Positions 1-11,960 of a DNA stretch of 64,000 nt are shown here, piece after piece (position 1 is the stretch's first letter; every line of letters begins with the position of its first letter). The stretch lies in the NCBI GenBank assembly GCA_029931535.1, contig JAQPZY010001670.1, positions 1,302,001 to 1,366,000 of the forward strand, read 5' to 3'. Below the pieces are notes generated by a model that ran no database searches, had not been told where the DNA came from, and saw only the letters and a list, made by a program, of their open reading frames with translations. The position numbers and the translations under genes were made by a program. This DNA is from Margaritifera margaritifera (taxonomy: Eukaryota > Mollusca > Bivalvia > Unionida > Margaritiferidae).

Positions 1-340
1 GATGTGCACTTCTCAAAAAACTGCTAGCTCTGCTTGGCCACTTTCACTTTCTGGACTTCAAAGGTAAATTAAAAAAGAGCTGATAACTTTGTTTACTTTT
101 TATATATTTTGTAATTCATACATTGTACTTTCGGAGGCTGGTATTGCCTACTCTGGCAAAATTCGTTTCCCTATTTTAATAACTGCTGAAAATAGTGTAC
201 TTTTGACTAATTCAGGCTGATTTTTCGAGTACTTTGGAGTGGCCATTTTGTCCGCTGTGTGCTTAGATCATATCCAATTTCCACAAGTACAATATGTAAA
301 GAAATTTCAGCCACAGTACATGAAAGTAGCATAGAGGTAT
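1..340. other. AT-rich non-coding start of window
   Basis: I see no gene, splice-flanked exon or recognisable element here. It may be intron or intergenic sequence upstream of the exon at 6995. Confidence 0.5.
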
Positions 341-419
341 GCCAACATTCTCTCCATTGTGCATGTTACAAATGCAAACAACTTCATCTTACACCTGTCA
401 CTCTCTCAGAAGCATGTCA

Positions 420-870
420 TATATGTAGAGCAGCATAACTTTACCATGATTTGTTGGATTTTAATGAAATTTGGCATGGAACTTCATATTGATGAGACCT
501 TGCACAAGTTCAGTTTCCAACATTTCACGATGTCATTTACATAAGTTATACCCCCTTTACCCATCCTTCTGATTTTGATTTCCACAGCATAACTAAGCTA
601 TGTTGGATTTCACCCAAATTTGGTATATGGCTTTATATTGATCAAATCTTGAACAATTTTGATTTCCAGCAATCCATGACATGATTACAGGAGTTAAGCC
701 CCCGATTGCCCAGCTAACTAACTTTTGGTGTCCACAGCATAACTTAATTAAGGATGGGTTGATATGAACACAATTTAGTATGCATTTGACTACATTATTG
801 ACAGGAGTTGTGCCCCCTGATTGCCCACTCCCCTGACATTGGTTTCTACAGCATTACAAAGAAACATGCT
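420..870. repeat. Tandem repeat family 1, unit about 150 bp
   Basis: The marker cagcataact recurs at about 431, 585 and 735, with a diverged version at 849. Between markers the same order of words returns (gttggat, aatttggtat, ttatattgat, ttgaac, gatttccag, ccccctgattgccca). About three and a half diverged units. Short open frames here follow the repeat, not a protein. Confidence 0.7.
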
Positions 871-929
871 TTGGATTATGTTCCTTGACCAGACTTCCTT
901 GACCTTGAGTAAACTTTATGGATTGCTTC

Positions 930-1400
930 AGTTTGGGGTTCAGATGGTGAAAGGTCAGTGTCACTGTGACTGAAAGAAAAAAAAACTGTTCCTGCATAAT
1001 AATATTAGTTCTACATCATAGACCTGGTCCAAACTTTGTAGATGGATTGAGCTTGAAGTAAGGTAGAAGCCTTTGGGCTTTGGGGTCAAATTGTCAAAAG
1101 GTAAGGTCACTGTGAATGGAAAATGAAAAAAATGGTTTCTGCATAGAAATGTCAGTTCTTGACCATGTGCCTTCACCCAATATTATTAATGACTTGCACT
1201 TTGGGTAGGAAAAAAAGCTATTGATTTTGGGGTCAAATGGTCAAAGGTCAAGGTCATTGACTCGAAGAAGAAAAATGTTTTTTTGCATAATAGCTCGAGT
1301 TCAAGACCACATGCCTTGGCCAAAGTTTGTGGAGAGCCTGCACTTCAGTCATGGAAGAGGTTTATTGATTTGAGGTGAAAAGTTCAAAAGTCATGGTTAT
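930..1400. repeat. Tandem repeat family 2 (aaggtcaaggtcact), unit about 145 bp
   Basis: The core aaggtca(agg)tcactgtga followed by gaaaaatggtttctgcataataa recurs near 951, 1099, 1243 and 1385. The array resumes after the hAT-like element, near 3036 and 3167, so the element was inserted into it. This family resembles dispersed repeats I associate with bivalve genomes (recall, not a search). Confidence 0.7.
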
Positions 1401-1830
1401 CATACATGTGATTCTACCGGTGGTAGGCCAAAAATACTGTTTTAAAGGCCATCTACCGCACATACCCTTTAGTAGTTGAAATCTACCGCTTTTGAAAATT
1501 AAGAGAATTTTAAATTTTTTAAAAATAAAAATACCCAAACACGGTATATTTATGCGTTCTGTCAACATATTAGAGAAACCAGCCAGAACCAGTCTGCTGG
1601 GGACCGGAAATGTTCCACCAGTAGAACAACCGTTGTGATGATGCATTGCAGAGTAATAGGATTCGAATTGTTAAAGAACAGCTGATGTGTGTACACAGCA
1701 AGCTGCTAATTGATTACCTTATTGTTAGAATTTGATTAGTTTAGGCCAAATGCGCGATGTTTTTTGAGGTGTTATAAGTAATAAAGGGATCAAAGGTGGT
1801 TCATGATGTCTTCTGAGCCTTTGCTAAAAA

Positions 1831-2154
1831 TTGGCCGACCCTTGGCGGAGGGGAGATAAAACGAAGAGACCAACCACAAAAAATTATTTCGGCAGACACA
1901 CCAGAGTAAGTATTTTGATTTTTGTCCTGTTTAATTGGTATTGTATTGTTCCAGATGTTTTAAGTGGACAGCTCTTACATGTTTCATTCAATTCTAAACA
2001 TATGCTTTCGCCCAATGCTAAGAAACCACCGGCTAAGAAATATTACAAGTTCAAGAGTGCTTGGATATCAGAGTTTAAGTGTGTGCAGGTGAGCAGCAAA
2101 GGTCCATTGTTTGCATTGTGTGTTTCAAAGGTATGCATCTTTTGTATTTCATAA
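1831..2154 (+). pseudogene. hAT transposase relic, N-terminal part
   Basis: The 5' part contains a splice-donor-like agagtaagt near 1901. The later part reads KYYKFKSAWISEFK, then SSKGPLFALCVSKV, which follows the pattern of BED/TTF-like zinc fingers at the N terminus of KIAA1586/ZNF862-type hAT transposases (W.eF......kG..fA.C..C), with the second Cys of the pair replaced. It lies between the TIRs at 1401 and 3034 and on the same strand as the C-terminal piece. The middle of the transposase, including the RNase H-like catalytic core, is not detectable, so it is not functional. The family is called from a short pattern; the shared TIRs strengthen it. Confidence 0.5.
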
Positions 2155-2325
2155 ACTATTTGAAGTTTTCTTGCACATAAATTTAGTTCAAGCCCAAGAT
2201 AAAATATATTACAAGATAATTATTTTTAAAGTTTGGATAAATTATTCATAAAAGCATTAATACATCATGTATTTTTTTCATTTTTATTTCAAGTCTAAAT
2301 CAATCTTTATTTTTTTAATTTACAG

Positions 2326-2790
2326 TGGTGAAACTTATTAACAGATTTTTGGATCTGAGCCATGAAGAGAAAGAAGCCCTTGAGGAAGAGGCTCAGGAAT
2401 ACATATTAAGTCCAAGTTAGGAACTCCCTCGTTGGGGTGAACATAGCTTGGATGAGTATTGGAGAGTAGTCAGCAACCTTACAAACCCAGCAACAAGAAA
2501 ACTGAAGTTAGAACTTCTTTGCAGGCTGAGCGTGATTGTCCTGTCATCACAACATTCTAATGCTGATACAGAGAGGACATTCTCCCTTCTTTGCAAAATA
2601 TAAAGAGATTCAAGGCGAAATCTGGACCAGAGAACTATTGAGAGCCTGTTAAGTGTGAAGCTTAATAATCACAATGAATGTCATCAGTGGTCACTAGACA
2701 GTGACCTTGTGAAGGAGACTAAAAATGCTATTGGATTATATTCAGATAAACAACTCTTTCTTTTTCATTATTTGACTGTATATTGACTCA
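2326..2790 (+). pseudogene. hAT transposase relic, C-terminal dimerisation region
   Basis: The frame reads LDLSHEEKEALEEEAQEY, then a stop near 2418, then WGEHSLDEYWRVVSNL and SSQHSNADTERTFSLL, another stop near 2601, and RRNLDQRTIESLLSVKLNNH. The motif HSNADTERTFSLL...R..LD..T...LL..K.N is the conserved hAT C-terminal signature (HSNAESERVFS...R..L...TL..LL..K). A cttatttttttaatttacag acceptor-like tract precedes it at about 2305-2325. Two in-frame stops mark decay. It belongs to the element bounded at 1401 and 3034. I am confident of the superfamily, less of the subgroup. Confidence 0.75.
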
Positions 2791-3259
2791 TAATAAGTAA
2801 TTATTAGTGTAACATTTTCCTTCAAAATCTGAATCTGATTCATGTTCAAATTTGCTTTTTTATTATAGTATGAAGAGAATACATATTATGGCACAAGAAA
2901 GCACTTGTTTTGTATTCCATCCCCTTGAAACGTAAAATTTATGTTGATAAAAAAATCTACTGGTTTAGAGGCCAATCTACTGATCAAAATTTGCAAATCT
3001 ACTGGTTTGAAATCCTAGTTCTGTCACATGTATGGGTTATTGTGACTCGAAGAAAAATGGATTTTGCAGAATAATATTTGCTCTAGATTAAGTTCCTGGA
3101 CCAAACTGTGTGAATGGCTTGTACTTACAGGGCAATAGAGAAACCTGTAGAATTTGGAATCTAAAGGTCAGAGGTCACAGTCATAAGTCCAATTTAATAA
3201 ATGGTTTCTGCCCAGTAAGGTTAGTTGAAGACCACATACCTTGGCCTAAGATTGATGTC

Positions 3260-4480
3260 ATTGAGATGTCAACCATATCCTAGTAGTGCCTACACAGAAG
3301 ACTATTAAACACATTGCAGTCATATAATGTGCTGTTCATGGTACTCATATTCAAATTGGTAAAGCAGTAATAGTTGTATGTAGATGATAGGTAGAAGATT
3401 AGAAGATATTGATCAGTAAGAGTCTAAATGTTGCTAACAGAATAGACCCCATTCATGATCCTGTGTAAGAGTTGTCTTCATTGCTGACTGTATAGACCGA
3501 GACTAAAGGTTTAAAGCAACTGACAGGCACCAGTGTGATGCAGCGAATATGGTGACACATGATAGGTTTTTCTCATATATAGAAGGCATTAAATTTGAAA
3601 TGATCATCCATTCAGTTCAGTTTTGATTTAGTTTGGTCATGCTGATCAGAAAAATCAAGAGTTATCATGAACACACTGTTGATAGAAATACATTCAATTA
3701 AGAACAATTGCTGGTGACAAATATTGGATTATTTAACCTTTTAAAAGAATGATATTTTTTGTTCTACTGGTCCAATTTCTGTCCTTCTCTCCATCCTTTA
3801 GCACAAGTTTGTTATCTCTCTTTCTAAACTACTGAGATGATTGCCATCAAACTTTACATGCACATTTATCTCATCTTCTAGTTTGTCCTGATAAAAATGT
3901 TGCCCCTAAAACATCTAAAGTGCCACCATGGTGGCCATCTTGAAAACTGGATTTCTAATTGACAGGCACTGTGCTGTCCAGAAACTACTTTTTCATACTC
4001 TGAGCTCTATTTTGGATAATATTAAAGTTTGCATGATATGCTGTATTCGATGTAATGCCTTAATAAATGCACACCCCTCCTGTTGATCAAACCTTGCATA
4101 ACAATAGCAATTTGTCAAGCATAAATCACGATTTTATCAATTTTGGGGGTTAAATTGGTCTTATAAATGGCATCTTGCATGTGTTTCATTGAGTGTGACC
4201 ATATTGGGAAAGAGAGAGAATTGACCTTTAGAGTGGAGAGTTCCCAACTTAGACAAAGGGAATTAACTCTTCTGGTATGTAAATACTCTTGATGGAGATG
4301 CTGTTTATGACATAACTGATGTAAGTTTATTATGATGAGCTTTAACCTCATTAAATTTTACCCAGATCATACCCATTTATTAAATTGAATACAATCTTGA
4401 TATTTACATTTGCTTAATGAATTCTCAAATTATCATTGTAACATTGCATTTAAAAAAATTTTTTTTTTAGCTCACTTGGC
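3260..4480. other. Intergenic/intronic sequence with repeat traces
   Basis: No gene. The stretch 3740-3960 (ttgccatcaaactttacatgcaca, gtggccatcttgaaaa) is one diverged unit of the family arrayed at 12540-13640. The remainder shows nothing I can name. Confidence 0.5.
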
Positions 4481-5520
4481 CATAAATATGGTTACCATTT
4501 AAAAAACATTAGAGAAACCTTTAAGCAACTTCTTCTAAATAAAATCTTAGCTGAATTTGATGAAATTTGACAGAAAACATCCTGGCATGATGGAGCTGTC
4601 AAATTGTACAAATGATGCTAATCCATGATAACAAATATGGCCACCATTACTAAAAATAAACAAACTTTTAAATGACTTCTCAGAAACCACTCAACATAAT
4701 TCAACAAAATTTGTCAAAAAACATTGGACATTAGATGGCTTTTAAATTTGCACAGATGGTGCTGATCCCCCATCAAATATGATCACTATTACTAACAATA
4801 TAAAAACTTTAAACAACTTTTTCTCATAAACTGCTTAACAGAAACTGATCAAATTTGACAGAAAGCATCCTGGCATACAAGGTTTTCAGTTTTATAAAAA
4901 AGATGCTGATCCATCATCAATATGGCCACCATTACTAATAATATAAAAACTTTTAAAAGACCCCTTGAAAAATATGCTGAACAGAATTTGACAAAATTGG
5001 ATAGAAAGCATACTATCATAAAGGCCTTTCATATTTATACAAATTACATGTATGCTGATGTGCCATCAAATATGGCAGTTTTTGTTAAAACTAAAAATAG
5101 AAAATCCTTTAATAACTTCTGAGAAACCACTAAACAGAATTCAACCAAATTTGACAGAAAGCATCCTGGCATAAAGGTCTTTTATATCTGTACAGATGAT
5201 GCCTCTCTGCTGTCAGATATGGGTGCTGTGACTAAAATATAAAAATCTTTATTAACTTTTGTGAAATGAACTGCTTAAAATAATTTGACCAATTTGATAG
5301 AAAGCATATTAGTTTGAAAGCCTTTAAAATTTGTACAAATGGCACCAATCCACTTTGAAATATTACCACCATTACTAAAACTTGATAAATATTTCAACAA
5401 CTTTATGTAAAAAAAACTGATCAACAGAATTTGACCAACTTTGACAGGAAGGGTGCTGGTATAGAGGCCTTTCAGTATTGGAGAAATTATGCTGATGTGC
5501 GATCAAATATAGATAAAAAT
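4480..5520. repeat. Tandem repeat family 3 (gaccaaatttgacagaaagcatcctggca), unit about 150 bp
   Basis: About seven diverged units. Each holds atggccaccattactaaaa, a run like aaaacttttaaacaacttct, an actgctgaacagaatttgac block, gacagaaagcatcctggcat, and a gatgctgatccaccatcaaa block. Further units of the same family lie at 7560-7900 and 11960-12400. Open frames in this stretch follow the repeat. Confidence 0.75.
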
Positions 5521-6060
5521 AAAATAACTAGTGAAACTTTTAAACAGTTGTTTTCATGACATATGCAAGAGCATTGGAAGAAATTTCTTCAGAAAGCATC
5601 CTATTGACCCAGATTTTATGGCCAATTGCTCTTCCATTTCACATTGTCATATATTCAGGTATTTGTAATGTATTCCAGTGTCTAGTGTTTTTATTATTTT
5701 TCGTAATCTTTAGTCACTTTGTCTGTCCATCTGTCTCTCAGTCTCTCCATACCAATAAGTTTGTTGGCAAAATTGTGCAAAAACCACTCAGTGTGGGCAA
5801 ATTAAACATTTGAATATCATCTTTCTCTCTTACTCTGTCCCCAATGTAAGCTAATCTTTGTCTTATTATGACTTGTGCTGCATTTGCAAACTCAATTTGT
5901 ATATTATAACCAAATTGTAATAATTAGCATACATATTTAAGATGATTTGTATTTACATTGATATTACATTTCCTATTTTTGCTGTGTATTGCATAGATAA
6001 TATTTGTACTGCCATCATGGAATTTGTAATTGTTGTATATTCCCTGTCATTGAAACATGT
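5520..6060. other. No recognised gene
   Basis: AT-rich sequence with a short, hydrophobic open frame (5556-5813) that shows no domain. I regard it as non-coding. Confidence 0.4.
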
Positions 6061-6204
6061 AGGAGTCAAGAATTCTTCTTGGCTTTTGTGTTTTAGTGTT
6101 TGTTTTGCATATGTAAATTGTTTCTTCCCCTGACGAAGAGGGTTGTTTAGCTCTAAATGTTGGGAAACTGTTTTGTATTTGTGCCATTATCATTTTTTGT
6201 GTCA

Positions 6205-6205
<1 letters not shown>
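6060..6205 (+). other. Penelope-like element 3' end relic with hammerhead-like motif
   Basis: The block 6130-6166 has CTGACGA, a short stem AGAG...CTCT (6137-6140 with 6151-6154) around a 10-nt loop, and then AAA where a hammerhead core has GAA. This resembles the hammerhead-bearing 3' end of Penelope-like elements, written there as CTGAYGA...GAAACGTT. It is followed by gtcaataaat and a long TA microsatellite, as is common at retroelement 3' ends. One core position differs, so activity is unlikely. No RT was found upstream. Confidence 0.35.

Positions 6206-6207
<2 letters not shown>

Positions 6208-6280
<73 letters not shown>
6208..6280. repeat. (TA)n microsatellite
   Basis: About 36 TA units directly after the Penelope-like 3' end. 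Open frames of alternating Ile and Tyr on both strands are artefacts of this repeat. Confidence 0.97.
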
Positions 6281-6282
<2 letters not shown>

Positions 6283-6994
6283 CAGTTATTCTTACTCTAC
6301 TCCCCAACCCTTCCAGACACACACACACATACACGCACACTATCACCTTACTATCCCCGACTATTTTTCATAGCGATTCTCTTACAAATAATAATAATAA
6401 TACAAGATTTGGTAATTTATAATCGTGATACTCTGAATGTAACCAATATGCATATCAAGAAATTCTTGAGCATTAAAAACTTATTATCAAATCCTTCATT
6501 TATTTGTTTTAATTCTTAAACTAGTGTATGTGAGAGAGAGAGAGAGAGAGATTCATTCTAAGGCTAAAAGAAATACATGCACCAACCTGTGTTGAAATCT
6601 GCTAGTAGAACTAAGTTATCATCTGGAAATTAAATGCATAGGCAAAACTCTATTTTTAGTAACAGTGACTATGACATTGAAACATCAATAGATGGAGAAA
6701 TAAATAAATAAGTAAATACATAAATAAATAATTACACTTTTGGTAATATAATGTTCCTAGATAAAGGATAAGCCCTGCATGTATGAACACATGGATTAGA
6801 TTATATTTTTTTTTTGTGCAACAACATCTTGAAACATGATTTTACTTATTAAAAGTTTTTATATTTTTAAAAATTATTTGATTATTGAACAAAATTGAAC
6901 AAACATCATGCTAAAGGAATTAAGGCTGAAATAAAATTCTGCAAATATTAGACTGTACGAAATTAAGAAAATATATTATTTCACATATTTTCAG
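6281..6994. other. Intron or upstream sequence before first exon
   Basis: AT-rich, with a short (AG)n run at about 6533-6551 and taaa/aaat-rich stretches near 6700. The last bases (tttcacatattttcag) form the polypyrimidine tract and acceptor of the exon at 6995. Confidence 0.5.
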
Positions 6995-7244
6995 CTGTTC
7001 ACTTCATTTTCTGTGGATCTTAATGACCTAACAGTAAATAATGATTCAAGAACTGCATGTGTAAATAACCTTATGACAAGACTGAGCAGCAATCTGTCTA
7101 CCAGCATATTTGATTATGGAAACTTGACTTGTCTTGGACAAACGCACACTCTAGATGTGACAGCAGTAAAAGTGGATGAGACACCAGGCCTAACCTGCGA
7201 TGCTGACAAAAATCTTAACAGGACAGATCGAGGATTAAAGTGCT
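6995..7244 (+). CDS. Internal exon of extracellular modular protein (exon a)
   Basis: A 250-bp open stretch between acceptor ttttcag (6988-6994) and donor gtaagt (7245-7250). It enters in phase 0 (LFTSFSVDLNDLTV) and leaves in phase 1 after RTDRGLKC. It has three or four N-glycosylation sequons (for example NDS, NLS, NLT, NRT) and three widely spaced Cys, consistent with a secreted or extracellular segment. It matches no domain I can name. The donor phase fits the acceptor at 25254: the split codon becomes TTA (Leu) and the next residues are PCPPG, the start of a GCC2/GCC3 module. In related proteins an ungrouped segment of this kind often precedes such modules. No stop interrupts it and codon use looks protein-like. 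Confidence 0.7.
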
Positions 7245-7559
7245 GTAAGTATAAATAGTATTTATATCAGCATGCAGAGAGATTGCAAAAGAAAGGAAAC
7301 AGAATTAAGGAATATGTATCATTGAAATTCAATACATGTGATAAAATTCCAAGTGCAAATACGGGGGGGGGGTATTTCCAATGCAGGTGATTTGCAGTCC
7401 AATACAGAGTATTAATTGACATGTTGACATCCACAGAAGAGCTTTACCATTTGCCTATATTTTGAATGAGTTTCAGAATTATTAGCTAACCTGACTGTAA
7501 GCCCAGGTGAACTGTGGTATGGTTTTCATGTGTCTGTAGATCCGTGTGTTGTATGTCAT

Positions 7560-7900
7560 GCATTGTATGTCAACACTTTCATCATCTTCGCTAAAACTGC
7601 TAAACAAAATGTAAACAAATTTCACAAGTGGCATCCTGGTGTAAGTCACTTGCAGATTCGGGCAAATGATGCTGATTATCAAATGTGGCCATCATTACTA
7701 AAACTAAGAATAAAAACTTTATATGATGTAATCTCAAAACTTGCTGAACAGAATTTGACCAAATTTGACAGAAAGTATCCTTGTCATGAAGTCCTTTCTC
7801 ATTTATTCTGATCTGCTTAAGAACTTCTCAATAACTGTTAAACAGAATTTGACCAAATTTTAGGGAAAGCAACCTGGCATGGAGGCCTTTAAGTTTTAAG
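7560..7900. repeat. Tandem repeat family 3, second array
   Basis: About two units of the gaccaaatttgacagaaagcatcctggcat family, with the same block order as 4480-5520. Confidence 0.65.
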
Positions 7901-8570
7901 CTCTTGTGAGCTTATGGCACGGCCCTGTGTCTGTCCAACATCGTCCATTTATCAACATTTGCTTGTGACCATTCTGGTGGTAATGTTTTTCTTATCTGAT
8001 TTTGATCAAACGAGGAATATAGGCTTATATCATTAATATCTTGGACAAGTTCAAATATGAGTGAGATCTATGCATATTAATGAGATGATCTTGCATCTGG
8101 TTGACTAAGCTTGTTAACAGTCTGGAGGCAATATTTATGATCTGATTTTGATTAAACTTGGAATATATACTTGTATCATCAGGATCTCAGACGTGTTTGA
8201 TAATAAGCAAGATACACACATATTGATAGGGGTATCTTGTGTCTGATTGGCTGAGATTGCTACCATTCTCTAAGCTATATTTTTTATCAGAATTTGATCA
8301 GACTTGGAATATGGGCTGATGTCATCAAGCTCTTGGATGAGCTAGATAATGAGTGAGATCCACACATATTAATGAGACGATTTTGTATTTGATTGACTGA
8401 GCTCTGGAGACCATATTTCTGTTCAGATTTTTATAAAACTTAGAATATAAACTTACATGTTAAAGAGCTCGCATGAAGTCGATAATGAGTGATATCCACA
8501 CATATGAATAGGTGATCTTGCATCCAATTGGTTGAACTTTTACTATTCTAGAGACTGTAATTTTGATCTG
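7900..8570. repeat. Tandem repeat family 4 (tctgattttgatcaaacttggaatat), unit about 140-150 bp
   Basis: Recurring blocks: gatttgatcaaacttggaatatgggctta, tatcatcaagatcttggatga, gagtgagatccacacatattaatgagatgatcttgcatctgattggctgagctt. About four and a half units here; the same family returns at 10860-11540. Confidence 0.75.
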
Positions 8571-8580
8571 ATTCTAGTTA

Positions 8581-9687
8581 GTGGTCCCCTTCTTATAAGG
8601 CCACCCCTTCTGCAGCAGGAAAGTGGCCTTATAAGAGTGGGATTACACAGATGTGAGTAATACCTACATATAAAGTATGAAAGGCGTAACTGATTTTTAA
8701 ATTTGTTATATTTTCATTAAAAATCACAGGAATGTTATCAGGTTATGGACTTAGTGTAATAAAACGATGTTATTTGTAAAAATAAATTATGAATTATCAT
8801 CAGTCGTGGTGCAAAACCATCTTGTCAATAAAATCTGGGCCCAAACATCTGGCTGTAACTCTCTCTACATCTGTAAGTTCTGTTTTCCCACTCATTGCAG
8901 TTGAATGTATATTGACAATGTTTATTTTAATCTTTCTGACATCAAATTTCTTGGTAATGATCAAAGGATTCTCTCTCTTTTTGTTTAGTCATATTGCTTC
9001 ACTTTTCATTCTAAATTGAGAATGTCTGATGACATTTTACACTTTTTGTAGCAACTTATTCCTTCATTGGCAATTTGTAGTTATCACACAAGATGCTACA
9101 TGTAAGTGTTTACAAAGGAAGTGAGCTTGTCACATGATTTTTTTTTTTTTTTTTGAGTCTGGTACCCAGTTGAGTATATTTCATAATCTAGGAAAGGGAA
9201 GCGACATAGGCTGACATAACATTTTACTTGTCTGGTGACCGGATGTCACACTGACTTGAGCTGAACAATACTGTGCTTCACAGTGGTTAGCTTTTGTCAT
9301 CTTGATAATTATTGGTGGTAATAGTAGCCAGTAAATATAAAAGTGACAAAACCTAACATCTAAGGAACACACAGCAGTAAGGATAATTGGATTACTTACC
9401 TCTGTGTATGAATTAAAAGTTACTTTATCGGCATGTTGAAACAAATGTCAGTGTGTTGAGTTGAGAAATCAAAAAATATTAGTGAGATTACTAGACAACC
9501 ATTATGTGGCCGCTTGCGTGGGTAAATTTGACAGTTTTTGTATTAATATGCCAGCTGCTGGCCGCGATAGAGGGGTGGCCGTCCTTGAGGGATACTTTTG
9601 AACACAAACTCGTCAATGCCATGGGATTCTGACCGTATAAAGCAGGTGGCCATTGGTCAAGGTGGCTGTTCAAGAGGGGGACCACTG
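8581..9687. mobile_element. Tc1/mariner-pogo-like TIR element (non-autonomous)
   Basis: The left end gtggtccccttcttataaggccacc (from 8581) is matched in inverted form at the right end (9662-9687), and both are flanked by TA (8579-8580, 9688-9689). A TA duplication and a GTGGTCCCC terminus suggest Tc1/mariner or pogo. A perfect 13-bp hairpin, cttataaggccac with gtggccttataag, lies just inside the left end (about 8592-8638). ggtggcc words recur near the right end. I see no transposase in its 1.1 kb. Confidence 0.6.
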
Positions 9688-9689
9688 TA

Positions 9690-10860
9690 CACATATTAAT
9701 AAAATTCAGCGCATTTAAAAATAGTTCTTAAATCGTATGCAATTTTCCATTTCTTTTTGCTTTTAAAATACCTTTTCTCTCTCTAAGCATGATATTGAAT
9801 AATGAGAATTACAGATTTGGGGTTAAAGGCTTCTTCTCCATGCAAAAATTATGAAATCCAGATATACAAAATTAAATTTAGAATACTAGATGTGTAATTT
9901 CAATAGAACAATTTACAAAAGTTAGCAAAATAAAATACACCTTAGGAATTAAAATGAATAATTTGTCATTTATAATTGAAGAAAAATATTAAAGAAACTA
10001 TTGTTAAAGTAAATGAATATTTGCAGGCTAACGTAAATCATATGCAATGTTGTAATAAAGGATCAGAATTTCTTTAAATATAGATATTTATTTATAAGGA
10101 ATTTTTTGCTCTAATAAGAACATATTTCTTGTAAAAACCATTTCTAAGTTTATAAATTTATGTGCAGAGAATTATTTCTAAAACCTTTGCCCCATTTGAA
10201 ATTTATAAATGATATGTTTTGTCATTTATATGTTATCACATGTATTGTGCATTATTTTATAGCATTTCGTATATTCAGTGCCTTTACTTGCAACTATTTT
10301 GAATTTATATTTTGTAAATCTAGCTTTTAATAAAAATAAATATGGAATATGCTTTTCTCTTGAAACACTTTCAATTTTTTTTTCCAAGAGTAAAGAATCC
10401 CATGGTCTAACCCCAAACAAAAAACTCAGAATTATAACTTAAGTTCAAATGATGACATTTGACTCTATAGACCACAAATTAATGCTTCATCTGTAAACTT
10501 AACTTTTAAAGATCTTGGATGACTTTGATTATATGGAAGAGAACATGCATTTTAATTATGCCTTTATCTTTGAAAAGAATTTTTATCAGACCTTAGTAAA
10601 ATAGTAAAATCGACAGGATACAAGTTTGTGAGATAGTTCACATAAGTTTTGTTCTCACATTACTACATAAGCCGACTTAGTGATAAGGTCAACTGTCATG
10701 TTTTGTAAGCAGGTCAGCAATATCAGGTCCACTTGAATCTCTTGTTAGTTCACCTAGCCAAAGGTAATGTGTGCTTATGTTAATGGTCTTTTATCCAACA
10801 TCCTTTGTGCATTGTGCATCATCTTTTGATCCATCATTCATCAACACTTCTAAATACTCT
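9690..10860. other. AT-rich sequence, nothing recognised
   Basis: No repeat array, exon-like open stretch or element end was visible on either strand. Confidence 0.5.
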
Positions 10861-11540
10861 AAAGGGTTCATTTTTGATCAGATTTTAATTGGATTTGGTA
10901 TGTAAGCTTATAACATCAGTATCTCAGATGAATTCAATTAAGAGTAACATCCATCCATATTAATGACAAGATCTTGCATCTGATTGTCTGAGCTTGTGAA
11001 CCTTCTAGAGGTCATATTTTTGATCAGATTTGGTATGTATTTTTTTATCATCAGGAGCTTGCATGAGTTTTATGTTGAGCAACATCCAGATATGATAATG
11101 ACGTGATCTTGCATCTGATTGTCTGAGCTTGTGAGCACTCTAGAGATGATATTTCGGATCAGATTTTGGTCAAATTAGGTATGTGAGCTTATATCATCAA
11201 GATCTTGGGTGAATTTGATTATGAGCAAACATATAAACATATTAATGACGTGATCTTATATCTAATTGGCTTAGCTTGTGGACACTAAAGATCATATTTC
11301 TGATCAGAAATTGAGCAAACTTCATATGTAAGCTTATATCATCAAGATCATGGGTGAGTTCATTTATGAGTGATGTCCATGCATATTGATGAAGAGGTGA
11401 TCTTGCATTTGATTGAGGTTGTGAACCCTATAGAAGCCGTATTTCTGATCAGGTTCAGTATGTATTTTTATATCATCAAGATCTCAGATGAGTTTGATTA
11501 TGAGCGAAATCCACGCATATTAATGAAGATCCAGGCTGAT
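10860..11540. repeat. Tandem repeat family 4, second array
   Basis: About five diverged units with the blocks of 7900-8570 (gatcagattttggtcaa, tatcatcaagatctt, catattaatgacgtgatcttgcatctgattgtctgagcttgtg). Confidence 0.75.
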
Positions 11541-11960
11541 GGTGGGAATCAGCCATAATAGATCCTTTGGATGGGAATCTCAGTGCTTTCAAGTTGTGAT
11601 TTCACGGGCAAGGCCCTAAATTGGTAAAGACAGACCCAGTAATCCATGCTAACTGCACATATTAACTCCCCATATAATGCCAAGTAGTTGTATGTACTTT
11701 GAGGATGTGACTGTGAATCAAGAACTATTCCCATGTGGTAGTGAGAGATCCAGTCGAGAATGCTGGCTGTATAAATGACGTCCTTTTTTGCTAAGAAAGT
11801 GATATTATATATATGGTGTAGGAAAGAAGATAAATGACACCAACATTAATTTGCAATGTTGCAACTATGTGCTCTTAGCTTTTCTTTCCCCCCTACAGTT
11901 TCAATACAGGTGTGAATTTGCATTCGCGAGCTGACATATGTAAACTACCCAGGTGAGTGA
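11540..11960. other. Non-coding spacer
   Basis: No gene or repeat recognised between two repeat arrays. Confidence 0.4.

Larger units (their letters stand above)
1401..3034 (+). mobile_element. Degenerate hAT-like DNA transposon with 11-bp TIRs
   Basis: Perfect 11-bp inverted termini, catacatgtga at 1401-1411 and its reverse complement at 3024-3034, are flanked by the 6-bp direct repeat ggttat (1395-1400 and 3035-3040). Subterminal words are repeated: tctaccg on the left and tctactg(g) on the right. Between them lie two recognisable transposase pieces on +, a zinc-finger-like N-terminal part and a hAT-type C-terminal dimerisation part. A 6-bp duplication is short for hAT (usually 8 bp); hAT subgroups with 5-6 bp are known to me only from memory. 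The element is about 1.6 kb and its coding region is broken. Confidence 0.72.

Noticed and set aside
5556..6133. Hydrophobic short frames as membrane protein genes
   Set aside because: AT-rich DNA gives Phe/Ile/Leu-rich frames by chance; no splice sites, domains or homology pattern.
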